64,000 nt of DNA from Rivularia sp. T60_A2020_040 (GCA_015272215.1 JACYMD010000127.1:35398-99397), one strand, 5' to 3'. Counted from the first letter of the stretch, positions 19,637 to 29,145 are shown. Translations and numbers: made by a program. The notes: a model not told the origin generated them from the sequence alone.

Positions 19637-19695
19637 TACAAATGATTATATATTTCTCGTAGTTTACTTTCGCAATAATTTTATATATTCAAAAT

Positions 19696-20457
19696 ATGCA
19701 AGACTTATCTAAGATAATCGTTAAACAATTAGAGAAATTGCTGACTAAAGATGGTTGGTTAGAAACGTTAGTTGCTAATAATTCTAAGATAGGAAATTCT
19801 GTCTTTTTTGATGTTGAACAATTTCCTTGGGCTAAAGATTTAGAAGCAAATTGGATGGTGATTCGTCAAGAATTAGAACAAGTACTGGAAAGAGTAGACG
19901 AATTACCAAATTTCCAAGATATTTCTAAACGTCAATATCGCATCGCTAATGATAATCTTTGGAAAACTTATTTTTTCTATGCATTTGGATTTAAAGCTAC
20001 TAGAAATTGCGAAAGATGTCCGGAAACTACTAAATTGATTGAACAAATACCGGGAATGAAAGTGGCATTTTTCTCAATTCTTGCTCCCGGTAAACATATT
20101 CCCAGACATCGTGGTAAACTCAAAACTTTGATTCGCTATCATTTAGGTTTAATTGTTCCAGAACCAAAAGAAAAATGTAAAATTCAAATAGCAGATGAAA
20201 TTAGATATTGGCAAGAAGGTAAAAGTTTAATTTTCGACGATACTTTTTACCATGAAGTTTGGAATGATACCGATGGATATCGTGTAGTATTATTCTTAGA
20301 TATTGTTCGTCCTTTAAAATTTCCTCTTTCTGTGGTTAGTTCTTTAGCTAATAAATTCATTGCTGCATCTCCCATAGTTCAAGAAGCAAAAGCTAGTCAT
20401 AATACTTGGGAAAATAAGTTTGAAAAAGAGCAGAAATCTCAAGAACTAATTTCTTAG
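19696..20457 (+). CDS. Aspartyl/asparaginyl beta-hydroxylase family protein
   Basis: 253 residues with a cupin-like 2-oxoglutarate/Fe(II) dioxygenase domain. The iron-binding histidines lie in GKHIPRHRG (about 133-141) and FDDTFYHEVWN (about 180-190), followed by a conserved Arg in DGYRVVLFLDIVRP that should bind 2-oxoglutarate. The C-terminal 40 residues are charged and variable. Family members hydroxylate aspartyl/asparaginyl side chains or lipid substrates (LpxO type). Its position behind the GH3 gene suggests it may oxidise the GH3 product; this is an inference. Confidence 0.88.
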   Translation: MQDLSKIIVKQLEKLLTKDGWLETLVANNSKIGNSVFFDVEQFPWAKDLEANWMVIRQELEQVLERVDELPNFQDISKRQYRIANDNLWKTYFFYAFGFKATRNCERCPETTKLIEQIPGMKVAFFSILAPGKHIPRHRGKLKTLIRYHLGLIVPEPKEKCKIQIADEIRYWQEGKSLIFDDTFYHEVWNDTDGYRVVLFLDIVRPLKFPLSVVSSLANKFIAASPIVQEAKASHNTWENKFEKEQKSQELIS

Positions 20458-20560
20458 TTTGTAGTTGCGCTTTAGCGCTAAATTTTGTCATTATTTCGCT
20501 AAATTCTCCATACAACCCAGAATACTGGGAGACGTAGCAATACGCCCCGTCTCTACATTT
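20458..20560. terminator. Convergent spacer with hairpins
   Basis: Contains the palindrome GCGCTTTAGCGC and a larger hairpin GGAGACG...CGTCTC (about 20529-20554), the AGACGTAGCAATG(C)TACGTCT type of element also seen after psaX. It probably terminates both convergent genes. Confidence 0.45.
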
Positions 20561-21760
20561 TTAAAAACGGTCATATTTTGCTTTTTCCAGGGCTTTACTT
20601 TGTTTGATACTCAAAAATGTAGTTACTAAAGATACCGCTGCACCGACAAAAAATACCGCAATTCCACCATTCTTCCAAACTGGACCAAGAAAAATTGGTG
20701 AGAAAAATTGTCCTAAATTACTCGCTCCCGTACCAATTGCTAAAACGCTAGAACGTACTTCTGGAGGGTTTGATTTTGATAGAGCATCATATAAATTAGG
20801 CATAACGATACCGAATCCCATGCCGAAAATAATCGCCGTGGGTAGAATCAAATAAATTTGTTCCACAAACGGTATAGTTATTAATGTGACTGCCATTAAA
20901 ATAAAGCCTAGAGCGATCGCCTTTGCACTCCCCAAACGCTTGGCTAACTTGCTCGCACCCACGGCAGAAATTACAGCCGCACCAATGGCTCGCGATGCTA
21001 AAATTGCTCCATTAAGTACTGTATCGGCGGCGATTGCTTGTTTAAAATGTAGAGGAGCGTAGATAATTACCACATAAAAGATAGCAGATGTCAAGGCTAA
21101 GGCTATAAATAAAGTTAAAGTACTCGAAGATGTCAAGCTTTGAATAAGTTGGTCTTTTTGATTTAGACCTATTGATAAAGTACTTTGACGCTTTTGCTTT
21201 GGTAATATCAAATAGGCAATCAGGGCGGCTGGTAAACCTAAACCATAGAGAAAAAAGGTAAATCGCCAATTGATGGAACCAAGTAAACCACCTAAAAGCG
21301 GAAAAATAATGCTGGCGATCGCTAATGCACTGGTTGTATAACCAAGAATGCGGGTGCGTCTTTCTCCTTCATACATACTACTCAAAATACCGATACTCGC
21401 AGCGGCAACGCCTCCACTGGCAGCCCCCAATAATGCTCGTGATATTAATAAAGGGGTAAAACTCTGCATCAAGCCTCCAATACTGCCGAAAATTGCGTAG
21501 CAAACCAGTGATGGAATTAGCACCTTGACTTTACCAATCCGGTCAGCGAGAATACCAAAAATCGGACTAAATAAAAAGATTGTCAGACAATGCATACTCA
21601 CCAAAGTACCTGCCCAACGGGGATCGATGGCAAGTTGTTCTTTGATTTCCGGCATGATTGGTGACACAACACTTCCCGTCATCGTGGTTAAGCTACCGCA
21701 AACAAGTAATACCAGTAACGTCGGAATTTGCTTGCGATTTTCTTTAGCTAGAAGCGACAT
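20561..21760 (-). CDS. MFS drug/metabolite efflux transporter
   Basis: 399 residues with 12 predicted membrane helices, major facilitator superfamily of the DHA1/Bcr-like group. The cytoplasmic loop 2-3 motif is FGILADRIGKVKVLIPSLV (about 69-87), and helix 5 has the antiporter-type Gly-rich stretch FPLLGGLLGSINWRFTF. It points towards the GH3/hydroxylase pair and could export a product of that pair, but it lies on the opposite strand and this is only context. Upstream lies the radical SAM gene on the same strand. Confidence 0.9.
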   Translation of the reverse strand: MSLLAKENRKQIPTLLVLLVCGSLTTMTGSVVSPIMPEIKEQLAIDPRWAGTLVSMHCLTIFLFSPIFGILADRIGKVKVLIPSLVCYAIFGSIGGLMQSFTPLLISRALLGAASGGVAAASIGILSSMYEGERRTRILGYTTSALAIASIIFPLLGGLLGSINWRFTFFLYGLGLPAALIAYLILPKQKRQSTLSIGLNQKDQLIQSLTSSSTLTLFIALALTSAIFYVVIIYAPLHFKQAIAADTVLNGAILASRAIGAAVISAVGASKLAKRLGSAKAIALGFILMAVTLITIPFVEQIYLILPTAIIFGMGFGIVMPNLYDALSKSNPPEVRSSVLAIGTGASNLGQFFSPIFLGPVWKNGGIAVFFVGAAVSLVTTFLSIKQSKALEKAKYDRF

Positions 21761-21849
21761 AGATTATATAAAAATTCCTAAATAAATTTATCAGCCTTAA
21801 AAGTACACTAACCCAACTCATTCACGGTGAATAGGCAATTAGGAGAACA

Positions 21850-21881
21850 AAATCCCCTGCAAATAAATAATGCAAGGGAAA
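21850..21881 (-). terminator. Terminator of the radical SAM gene
   Basis: On the minus strand CCCTTGCA and TGCAGGGG form an 8-bp stem around an AT-rich loop and are followed by ATTTTGTT, about 70 bp after the radical SAM stop codon. Confidence 0.65.
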
Positions 21882-21948
21882 ATGGTACCTTAATATTTGA
21901 ATTGTTTAAAGCTTTAACTGTTCCGCTGATAAATCTCTTAGTGAATCT

Positions 21949-23544
21949 CTAAACAGTCAAAGATTGATTGATCTCAACTTGCTGGGGTTTTTGTGAAAGA
22001 TTCAACTTGCGATAATCAGCGATTTGTCCCTCAATTTCATTTTTGACAATTTGACGGTATTCAATATGATGCTCTAAAAGAGCGCACATCGATATATAAG
22101 ATACTAATACTTTCGGATTTTGCTTAAGTATTAAGAAAAGTTGAATCCAGAATTGAAAGCGTGTATTACGTTTAATTCCTTGTCGCCAGACTATAATTAA
22201 TAGTGCTTTTAATTCGATTAATTTCAGCATCTGGAACTTTTTCTGATAAGTTCGAGGTTCCATTTCCAAATAATGGCGATAAACTCGTCCCAGGAATTTC
22301 TTTGGTTCGTATAATTCCCAGAAACAGTTTACATATTCGGATGCTAATTCTTCTATGGGACGAGTCGGAATAAAATTAGTTAAAGAGGTTGTTTGATTCC
22401 CCGTGTTACCTTTTTGATCAATCTCTAATAAACGTCCTTCTTTTTCCAATCGATGCCATAATGCTGTATTTGGCAAAGCTTGTAGCAAACCAAACATTGC
22501 ATTGGGAATTGCAGTCGTCTCCACAAAATCAATAATACGATCGCCAGCCCCGGCTTTTTCACCATCGAAACCGAGAATAAAGCCAGCCATGACTCGCAAA
22601 CCTTTACGATTAATTGTTTGAACCGCTTCTGCTAGTGAATTGCGGGTATTTTGATGCTTTTTAGTTAGTGATAAACTATCTGTATCGGGTGTTTCAATTC
22701 CCAAAAATACGGAGGTAAAGTTAGCCGCAATCATTAAATCGAGCAGTTCCTCATCTTCTGCTAAATCTACTGAAGATTCCGTTTGTAAGCTGAATGGGTA
22801 ACCGCGCTCTACCATCCAGGGAATCAGTTCTTTGAGTAAAAGCTTGACATTACGTTTATTGCCGATGAAATTATCATCCACCATAAACACCGAATTCCGC
22901 CAGCCTAAATCATAGAGTGTTTGTAATTCCTCAAGCAGTTGGGCTGGATTTTTAGTACGCGGTTTGCGTCCGTAAAGCACGATGATATCGCAAAATTCAC
23001 ACTGAAACGGACAACCGCGAGAAAACTGCACCGACATCATGTCATAAGCGCTCAGTTCAAGCAAATCATATCGGGGTATCGGCGTACTAGTAATATCCGG
23101 CTTTTCACCATCAGAGCGGAATATCCCCGAAGTTTCCCCTCTGCGGAGTGCTTCAACAAATAGGGGTAAAGTGATTTCTCCTTCATCTAAAACCAAAAAA
23201 TCTACCCCTGCGGCTTGAGCTTCCTGGGGTACGGAAGTTACGTAGGGGCCTCCCACTGCAACTAATTTATTACGCCGTTTTGCTTCTTTGATTAAATACA
23301 GTAAATCTGGCTTCTGAACAATCATTGCCGAAAGAATGATTACTTCTGCCCATTCCCAATCATCTGCGGTTTCTGGACCGATATTACGGTCAACTAGTCG
23401 GAATTCCCAGTCTTGGGGTAAAATAGCCGCGACTGTAATCATCCCCAAAGGAGGGAGAGTTACCTTGTGTCCAATTAATTCTATGGCTTTATCGAAAGAC
23501 CAAAAAGATTTCGGGAACTGAGGATATAGTAGTAAAACTCGCAT
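21949..23544 (-). CDS. B12-binding radical SAM protein of the HpnP-like (DUF4070) family
   Basis: 531 residues. The N-terminal cobalamin-binding Rossmann domain (about 1-145) starts MRVLLLYPQFPKSFWSFDKA. The radical SAM core carries CPFQCEFCD near residues 178-186 and the SAM-binding IETPDTDSL region. The C-terminal DUF4070 domain includes FIPTRPIEELASEYVNCFWE. HpnP, the hopanoid C-2 methylase, has the same architecture and a very similar start, but the family contains many paralogues with unknown substrates, so hopanoid methylation is only one possibility. It is probably monocistronic, with a terminator at 21850-21881. Confidence 0.85.
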   Translation of the reverse strand: MRVLLLYPQFPKSFWSFDKAIELIGHKVTLPPLGMITVAAILPQDWEFRLVDRNIGPETADDWEWAEVIILSAMIVQKPDLLYLIKEAKRRNKLVAVGGPYVTSVPQEAQAAGVDFLVLDEGEITLPLFVEALRRGETSGIFRSDGEKPDITSTPIPRYDLLELSAYDMMSVQFSRGCPFQCEFCDIIVLYGRKPRTKNPAQLLEELQTLYDLGWRNSVFMVDDNFIGNKRNVKLLLKELIPWMVERGYPFSLQTESSVDLAEDEELLDLMIAANFTSVFLGIETPDTDSLSLTKKHQNTRNSLAEAVQTINRKGLRVMAGFILGFDGEKAGAGDRIIDFVETTAIPNAMFGLLQALPNTALWHRLEKEGRLLEIDQKGNTGNQTTSLTNFIPTRPIEELASEYVNCFWELYEPKKFLGRVYRHYLEMEPRTYQKKFQMLKLIELKALLIIVWRQGIKRNTRFQFWIQLFLILKQNPKVLVSYISMCALLEHHIEYRQIVKNEIEGQIADYRKLNLSQKPQQVEINQSLTV

Positions 23545-24221
23545 TTATATCGCAATTTAGGTAAACATTGCCGAAGTGATTTTGTGAGATTGAAATCCGA
23601 AGTTGGAAAATTTTAGCTACCGATGTTTAGTAAAAATTACTTTTTTTACTATTGTAGTTGCCCATGCAATAATTTTTACTCTCTTATACAATCAGCGCTA
23701 CATATTAGCTTAATCGACATTTTCAAAGCCAACCTATTTCTAAATACATTACACAAAGGGTTATAATTTTTTTCAATCGAAGAATATTCATAGTTATGGA
23801 TTTAAAGCATAAATATTAAATTTATGTATAAAAATATGAGAATAAAAAATGATTAGTCCGATATAATTTCAGTACTTTTATGCAAAAAAACAACTTACAA
23901 GTTAGATAAATCACTTTTGAGTATAAGTAGTAACTATAAATCAGCGAATATCCAAGAACGTAAAAGTGTCATAATACACTCGACATTTGCTCAAAATCAG
24001 ATAAAACTATGAAATTAAAACCATAATCGGGTGATAAAAATAAAAATGTCTAAAAGATGAACCTTTCTTAGATATTTGGCTTGTTTTACAATAGGTTATT
24101 GCTTAATTACTGAGAAGTTTGTAAATTTCTAATAAGATTGTCCGCAAGTCTTAAAGAATGAGACACAACTTTGTTGTCGTAATTGCTCATATAGTTAATT
24201 GCTTATATCAGGAGTGCCGTA
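23545..24221. other. Intergenic region, very AT-rich, no gene seen
   Basis: Divergent spacer of 677 bp between the radical SAM gene and the Rieske gene. Long A/T tracts and no credible reading frame. A GGAG box lies at 24212-24215, seven bases before the Rieske ATG. The length suggests regulated promoters, but no specific operator could be read. Confidence 0.45.
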
Positions 24222-25349
24222 ATGGAAATAACTCCAACTCTGAAAAGCCAAACCGTTCAAAATCGCGTGCGAGAAGTCGGGATAAATCCAAATTACTGGT
24301 ATCCCGCAGCTTGGGGCGAGCAACTCAAAGCAAATCAAGTAATACCCATAGTCATTTGGAATATGGCAATAGCGCTTTACCGTTCCCAAAATGGTCAAGT
24401 TTACGCGATAGAAGATGCTTGTCCCCATAAAGGTATTCCTTTGCACAAAGGCGATGTTACGGGAGATAATATCACCTGTCCTTACCACGGTTGGCAATTT
24501 AACGGTAATGGAATGTGTACGAGCATTCCCTACTTTCCCAAAGACCAAAAATTGCCCTGCGCGAAAGCACTTAGCTATGCTGTGCGGGAAAAGTATAATA
24601 TAATCTGGATTTTTCCAGGAGCCATCGAAGATGCTGAAAATATGGAATTGCCTTCAGTTCCAGAATATGATGATCCAAACTGGTTAGCTATTCCGATACC
24701 GGGACATTTTCAAGCCCATTTCTCCATCTGTAACGAAAATACAATGGACGTGTTTCACGGCTACTTACATAAAAACTTACAAGGCTGGTTTGATCCAGAA
24801 TTACTAAGTTTACAAGCGACAGAAGCATCAGTTGAAGCTGAATATCGAGTATCTTATCAAGGCTGGATGACCAAGTTTTTCGGATTTAGCGATACTGGGA
24901 ACGAAGTTACAACTCGTACTGTCACAATTAGATATAAATATCCTCATTACCATAGTTTTTTAGAAGGAGTTTCTTCTATTTATTTAATGCGTCAACCAGT
25001 AGGGACACAATTAACAAAATCTTTTTCCTTACTATTTATCAAAATCCGTCTTCCCCAATGGTTTGTTAAACCCTTACAAAAACCCATAGCAAAAATAATT
25101 TGGTGGTTCGTCTTAAAAAATTTTCTCGATCAAGATGTAGAGATGATTGAAAGCGAACAACGTACTTATTTAGCTAACCCCCAAAGACGTTATGTAGAAA
25201 TTAATCCAGCAATCATCGCCTTACAAAGGGTAATTGTGGGTCAATATGAAAAATTTATGCAACAATCTAAAAAACTATCATCCAATGGCAATAATGAAAA
25301 CTACGCATCTTCATCTACGGTCGTCAAGTCAAATTTAAGTTCTACTTAG
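24222..25349 (+). CDS. Rieske (2Fe-2S) non-heme iron oxygenase
   Basis: 375-residue oxygenase component. The Rieske cluster motif is C67-x-H69 and C86-x2-H89 (CPHKGIPLHKG and CPYHGW). The catalytic iron site is expected in NENTMDVFHGYLHKN (about 171-185). The start fits the family (YWYPAAWGEQL). It resembles the vanillate demethylase/pheophorbide oxygenase group more than large aromatic dioxygenases. C-terminal helices with hydrophobic and basic residues (PLQKPIAKIIWWFVL) suggest membrane association. The next gene, an alpha-oxoamine synthase, starts 115 bp downstream on the same strand. The substrate is unknown; oxidation of the neighbour's product is an inference. Confidence 0.9.
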   Translation: MEITPTLKSQTVQNRVREVGINPNYWYPAAWGEQLKANQVIPIVIWNMAIALYRSQNGQVYAIEDACPHKGIPLHKGDVTGDNITCPYHGWQFNGNGMCTSIPYFPKDQKLPCAKALSYAVREKYNIIWIFPGAIEDAENMELPSVPEYDDPNWLAIPIPGHFQAHFSICNENTMDVFHGYLHKNLQGWFDPELLSLQATEASVEAEYRVSYQGWMTKFFGFSDTGNEVTTRTVTIRYKYPHYHSFLEGVSSIYLMRQPVGTQLTKSFSLLFIKIRLPQWFVKPLQKPIAKIIWWFVLKNFLDQDVEMIESEQRTYLANPQRRYVEINPAIIALQRVIVGQYEKFMQQSKKLSSNGNNENYASSSTVVKSNLSST

Positions 25350-25463
25350 TTAGTTAGTTTTGACTATCTGATATAACAGATTGGTGCAGAACAAGGAACG
25401 TAATTTTCAACCGCAAACATATATTAAAAACCAATTGTTAAATTTTAGGTGAGAGGAGCTATT

Positions 25464-26750
25464 GTGGAAGTTGTAGAAGAGTATATGCAGGGACTTTATC
25501 AAAGTGGTCTCTACCCGGATAAATTCATTTGTCATCACAAACATGGGAATTTAGTCGAAGTTGAAAATCCTACCGATGGTCAGCGATATAAACTTTTGAC
25601 ATTTTGCACGAATGATGTATTAGGCTTAACTCAGTCGGAAAAAGTCAAGCAAGCGGCGATTGATGCCATTGTGCAGTACGGTACTTCTAATAGTTCTTGT
25701 TCTGTATTAAGCGGTAGAATTGACTTGCATCGTCAATTAGAGCAAGAAATTTCGGCTTTTAAACATTTACCCCATACTCATCTATTCCTTAATGCTTGGA
25801 TGGCAATGCAAGCATTAATCGATGGCTTTTGTCATTTAGCGATTAATCTTCCTGGCTTCCGGAATACTAGAGAAACCTTGATTTTGACTGATGTTCTCAA
25901 TCACGGTTGCATAGTTTCCGCCGTTACTAATGCTAGTAATCGTTCCGGGAAGATGTTTAGTCATAGCCCCGCAGTCCGTGTAAAAGCTTACCGTCATTGT
26001 GATGTAAACGACTTAGCTCGCAAATTACGCCGCTACGCTCAGCCCAACGATCGCATCCTGGTAGTTTCCGACGCGGTGTTTTCAATGGATGGGGATATTG
26101 CCCCATTACCAGAGATGTTAGACGTTTTAGAAAACTATCCTGGTAGCATTATTGTCATGGATGAAGCTCATGCTAGTGGTGCAATTGGTGCCAAAGGTGG
26201 CGGTATATACGACCACTTCGGTATTACCCCCCAGCAGGTACTTGATCGGGGAATGGTACCGTTAATTATGACTACTTTCTCTAAATTTGCAGCTTCCGCA
26301 GGTGCAGCAATCAGCAGTCATATGCCAGAAATGATTGACTTGCTCGATGTTTCTCCGACTTCCATCGGTACAATATCGCTCCCCCCAGCAACAGCAGCAG
26401 CAGCATTAGAAAGTATTCGTCAGGTTCAGCAAAATCCCGAATTAGTTGAGACTCTGCAAGCGAATACCCGTTACTTGCGATCGCGATTAATCGAACATGA
26501 TTTTGCAGCAATCGGTGAAACTAATGTTATACCCGTACTAATGCCACCAGAGCTAAATCCGAAACAATTCACTCGTCACTTGATGGAACACCACGGTATT
26601 TGGGTATCTGCGATTTGGTTTATTGCGAAACCCCGCTTAAGAATTACTGCCAATGCGCTTCATACTAAAGAAGAGATGGATAATTTGGTAGAAGCAATGG
26701 TAGAAACACGGGAACTTTTGTATAAACCGGCAACTGTTGCTACTGCTTAA
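25464..26750 (+). CDS. Alpha-oxoamine synthase (BioF/SPT/KBL family PLP enzyme)
   Basis: PLP-dependent decarboxylative condensation of an amino acid with an acyl thioester. 428 residues from the GTG at 25464, which has a GAGAGGAG box; a GTG five codons upstream is also in frame. Catalytic residues are all present: the PLP-stacking His in TDVLNHGC, SDAVFSMDGDIAPL, D233 and H236 in MDEAHASGAIGAKGGG, and Schiff-base Lys274 in TTFSKFAAS. It is longer than BioF (about 385) and has a Phe-rich, more hydrophobic acyl-pocket region. It could be a serine palmitoyltransferase-like or secondary-metabolite enzyme rather than the biotin enzyme, since no bio genes are nearby. A strong terminator follows. 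Confidence 0.87.
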   Translation: MEVVEEYMQGLYQSGLYPDKFICHHKHGNLVEVENPTDGQRYKLLTFCTNDVLGLTQSEKVKQAAIDAIVQYGTSNSSCSVLSGRIDLHRQLEQEISAFKHLPHTHLFLNAWMAMQALIDGFCHLAINLPGFRNTRETLILTDVLNHGCIVSAVTNASNRSGKMFSHSPAVRVKAYRHCDVNDLARKLRRYAQPNDRILVVSDAVFSMDGDIAPLPEMLDVLENYPGSIIVMDEAHASGAIGAKGGGIYDHFGITPQQVLDRGMVPLIMTTFSKFAASAGAAISSHMPEMIDLLDVSPTSIGTISLPPATAAAALESIRQVQQNPELVETLQANTRYLRSRLIEHDFAAIGETNVIPVLMPPELNPKQFTRHLMEHHGIWVSAIWFIAKPRLRITANALHTKEEMDNLVEAMVETRELLYKPATVATA

Positions 26751-26766
26751 TTGTTGAGTTTATAGA

Positions 26767-26798
26767 AGCCCGGTTTTTTTCAAAAAGCCGGGTTTTTT
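26767..26798 (+). terminator. Terminator after the oxoamine synthase
   Basis: CCCGG and CCGGG arms, extended by T-run/A-run pairing in the loop, followed by TTTTTT. It sits 17 bp after the stop codon and closes the Rieske/oxoamine synthase unit. Confidence 0.85.
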
Positions 26799-26801
26799 AT
26801 A

Positions 26802-26872
26802 CAGTTGACAGTTGACAGTTGACAGTGGACAGTTGACAGTGGACAGTGGACAGTGGACAGTGGACAGTTGAC
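26802..26872. repeat. Tandem ACAGTTG/ACAGTGG heptamer array
   Basis: About ten tandem copies of the heptanucleotide (T/G)GACAGT with G/T variation, a classic STRR array. Shorter versions occur at 14156-14172, 36538-36576 and 54340-54379. Confidence 0.85.
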
Positions 26873-26909
26873 AGTTACCTATTACCAATTAGCCATTACC
26901 GAAAATCAT

Positions 26910-28304
26910 TTATTTCCCAATACAAAATTTACTAAAAATTCGATCTAAAATCGATTCTGTTACTTCTTCTCCGGTAATTTCTCCTAAAGCATTAATTGCA
27001 CCTCTTAAGTCTATTGTCCAAAAATCAAAAGGAAGTTGCTGCTCAATTGTTAATTGAACTTGTTCTAAAGATGTTTTTGCTTTGATTAATGCCGCCGCTT
27101 GACGTTGATTAATTGCCAAATCCATATCTGACGCTTGTATTTTTTCCATTTTTACTTGTTCTAAAATCGCTGTTTCTAATGCTTCAATGCCTTGATTTTT
27201 TGCTGCTGCCGTGAGGATTTTAGATTTGAAATTTGGAATTTTAGATTGAATATCTGTTGTTTCGCAAACTTCTACTAAATCGATTTTATTAATTACTAAT
27301 ATTACAGGACGATGCTTTATTTGCTCGTAAATTTCTTGGTCTTCCTTTGTCCATCCTGTTGTGGCATCAATAGTAAATAATACTAAATCTGCTGCTTGTG
27401 CGGCATTCCGGGAACGCTCCACCCCAATCTTTTCTACTTGGTCTTCTGTATCGCGAATGCCTGCTGTATCTAGTACTTGTACCGGAATACCACCTATTAC
27501 TAACTGTGATTCAACTACATCACGAGTGGTTCCTGGTAAATCCGTGACAATAGCGCGATCGCAACGGCTCCAAGCGTTGAGTAAACTGGATTTCCCCACA
27601 TTTGGACGACCAACAATCGCCACTTTTAAACCTGTGCGTAACAGTTCGCCTTTATCAGCAGTTGCGATTAATTTGGCAATTTCTGCGGAAACGTTTTTAA
27701 TTTCTGATACGATGGCTTTATCATCCAACGGGGGTAAATCTTCCTCAAAATCAGTTCTTGCTTCAATTTCTGCGACGATATCCAAACATTTAGCGCGTAA
27801 CTGACGGATAGAATCGGCTAATTTTCCTTGCAAACCAGCCAATGCTGTTTGAGCCGCTTGAGGAGATTTTGCACCAACTAAATCAGAAATGCTTTCTGCT
27901 TGAGATAAATCAATACGTCCATTTAAAAAGGCTCTGAGGGTAAATTCTCCAGGTTGTGCGAGCCTTGCGCCTTGTTCCAGGCACAGTTTTAATACCTGTT
28001 GCACTGCGATAATTCCCCCATGACAGTGGAATTCTACAACATCTTCACGGGTATAGGAACGAGGAGCTTTCATGATTAACAGTAGCGCTTCATCTACCAA
28101 CAGTTGTGTTTGAGGATGACGAATATAACCGTAGAGAATCCGGTGGGATTCCACAACTTGTTTACCCGGTGCATGAAAAATAGATTCAGCAATTTGTAAA
28201 GCTTCCGAGCCAGAAACCCGCACAATTCCCACACTACCCTGTTGGGGTACAACAGCTGTTGCGATCGCCGCAATAGTTCCGCTTGTAGCAAAGGTTTGAG
28301 TCAT
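26910..28304 (-). CDS. mnmE: tRNA modification GTPase MnmE
   Basis: 464 residues. With MnmG it makes the 5-carboxymethylaminomethyl group on uridine 34 of certain tRNAs. The N-terminal folate-binding domain (about 1-120) starts [20 protein letters not shown]. The inserted G domain has G1 [11 protein letters not shown], the TTRDVVE switch, G3 DTAGIR and G4 NKID. The protein ends with the catalytic Cys motif FCIGK. Length and motifs are complete. It is followed downstream on the minus strand by heptamer repeats only. Confidence 0.97.
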   Translation of the reverse strand: MTQTFATSGTIAAIATAVVPQQGSVGIVRVSGSEALQIAESIFHAPGKQVVESHRILYGYIRHPQTQLLVDEALLLIMKAPRSYTREDVVEFHCHGGIIAVQQVLKLCLEQGARLAQPGEFTLRAFLNGRIDLSQAESISDLVGAKSPQAAQTALAGLQGKLADSIRQLRAKCLDIVAEIEARTDFEEDLPPLDDKAIVSEIKNVSAEIAKLIATADKGELLRTGLKVAIVGRPNVGKSSLLNAWSRCDRAIVTDLPGTTRDVVESQLVIGGIPVQVLDTAGIRDTEDQVEKIGVERSRNAAQAADLVLFTIDATTGWTKEDQEIYEQIKHRPVILVINKIDLVEVCETTDIQSKIPNFKSKILTAAAKNQGIEALETAILEQVKMEKIQASDMDLAINQRQAAALIKAKTSLEQVQLTIEQQLPFDFWTIDLRGAINALGEITGEEVTESILDRIFSKFCIGK

Positions 28305-28312
28305 TTAAGTTA

Positions 28313-28506
28313 AAATGGGTAATTGGTAATGGGTAATGGGTAATGGGTAATGGGTAATTAAAATCCGTGTAATCCTTTTTAATCCGTGATTAGAATTGGT
28401 AATTGGTAATAGAAAGAAATTTAAACTCCTAACTCATAACTCCTAACTCATAACTCCTAACTCCAGTACTGCTTCATTTTCAATCTAAAATCTAAAATCC
28501 AAAATC
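28313..28506. repeat. Composite heptamer-repeat spacer
   Basis: Successive tracts of GGGTAAT, AATCCGT, AACTCCT/CATAACT and TCTAAAATC heptamers fill the space upstream of mnmE. The promoter of mnmE must lie in or near this tract. Confidence 0.7.
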
Positions 28507-28579
28507 GGAATGCGCGTTAATATTTATCCAGAAGCTAATATCTGTTTTATAAAAGTATTAGTAAAGAGGGGAGTTCGCT

Positions 28580-28783
28580 ATGGAAGAACAAAAAATTAAT
28601 TGCGCTCAAGCTTGTGTTAACGGTTGTGTTTTGGGAGATAAATGTCCCAATATTGAGTATAGAGATCAAGCATCACAGTTTATTCAAGATACTTCTTTAG
28701 AAAAAATGCTCGAAATTGCCGAACTTGCCAGAATGAAAAAGTTATCGGAACCGCCTAAATGGGTAATTCCTGATGAAATTTAG
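28580..28783 (+). CDS. Small Cys-rich cyanobacterial protein
   Basis: 67 residues, not recognised by name. A GGGGAG box precedes the ATG at 28580. The N-terminal segment carries CAQACVNGCVLGDKC, a C-x3-C-x3-C-x5-C spacing that could bind a metal or form disulfides. The rest is acidic and amphipathic (LEKMLEIAELARMKKL), ending in PPKWVIPDEI. No signal peptide is seen, so it is probably cytoplasmic. Composition and the good ribosome-binding site support a real gene. Function unknown. Confidence 0.72.
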   Translation: MEEQKINCAQACVNGCVLGDKCPNIEYRDQASQFIQDTSLEKMLEIAELARMKKLSEPPKWVIPDEI

Positions 28784-28861
28784 TTTAGCTTAATTTTAGG
28801 ACAGGTCTGAGTGCCTGTCACTAGATTACCAGCAACATAAAAGTTTAGTAATTTTTTATTA

Positions 28862-28984
28862 CCCATTCTAATCACGGATTAAAAAAGATTACACGGATTA
28901 CACGGATTTTTATTACCCATTACCAATTCTAATCACGGATTAAAAAGGATTACACGGATTTTAATTACCCATTACCCATTACCT
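28862..28984. repeat. CACGGATTACACGG and ATTACCC heptamer tracts
   Basis: Two adjacent copies of AATCACGGATTAAAAA(A/G)GATTACACGG, each followed by ATTACCC/ATTACCA heptamers. They border the decayed surface-protein locus. Confidence 0.7.
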
Positions 28985-29145
28985 ATTACTAGAATCAATA
29001 TCCGCTCCCTGCATTTGGATAACTAATAACAAATCCCCCGGTTGAATTGGTGTTGATGCACCTGTGGGAGTTCCTACGGGGATGGAAGTTGCACCAGCAT
29101 TCACATTTGCTGTAGCAGGATAATAGGTATTAATAACACCACTTA
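28985..29145 (-). pseudogene. N-terminal fragment of a large cyanobacterial surface protein
   Basis: Translating the minus strand from about 29145 gives a roughly 50-residue segment ([19 protein letters not shown], then a Pro/Thr-rich stretch and [15 protein letters not shown]) that resembles the start of large repeat-containing surface proteins in cyanobacteria. It has no start codon and ends in heptamer repeats. It abuts the C-terminal end of the barrel remnant next to it, so a deletion probably joined the two. The family name is from memory. Confidence 0.5.

Noticed and set aside
21949..23544. Firm call as hopanoid 2-methylase HpnP
   Set aside because: Architecture and start match, but many paralogues share them and no hopanoid genes are adjacent.
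24222..26750. Saxitoxin-type biosynthesis, because a Rieske oxygenase and an oxoamine synthase occur together
   Set aside because: No amidinotransferase, polyketide-like SxtA domains or other sxt genes are present; the pairing alone is not enough.
27361..27804. 147-codon frame opposite mnmE
   Set aside because: Antisense shadow of a well-conserved gene, Ser-rich artefact composition.
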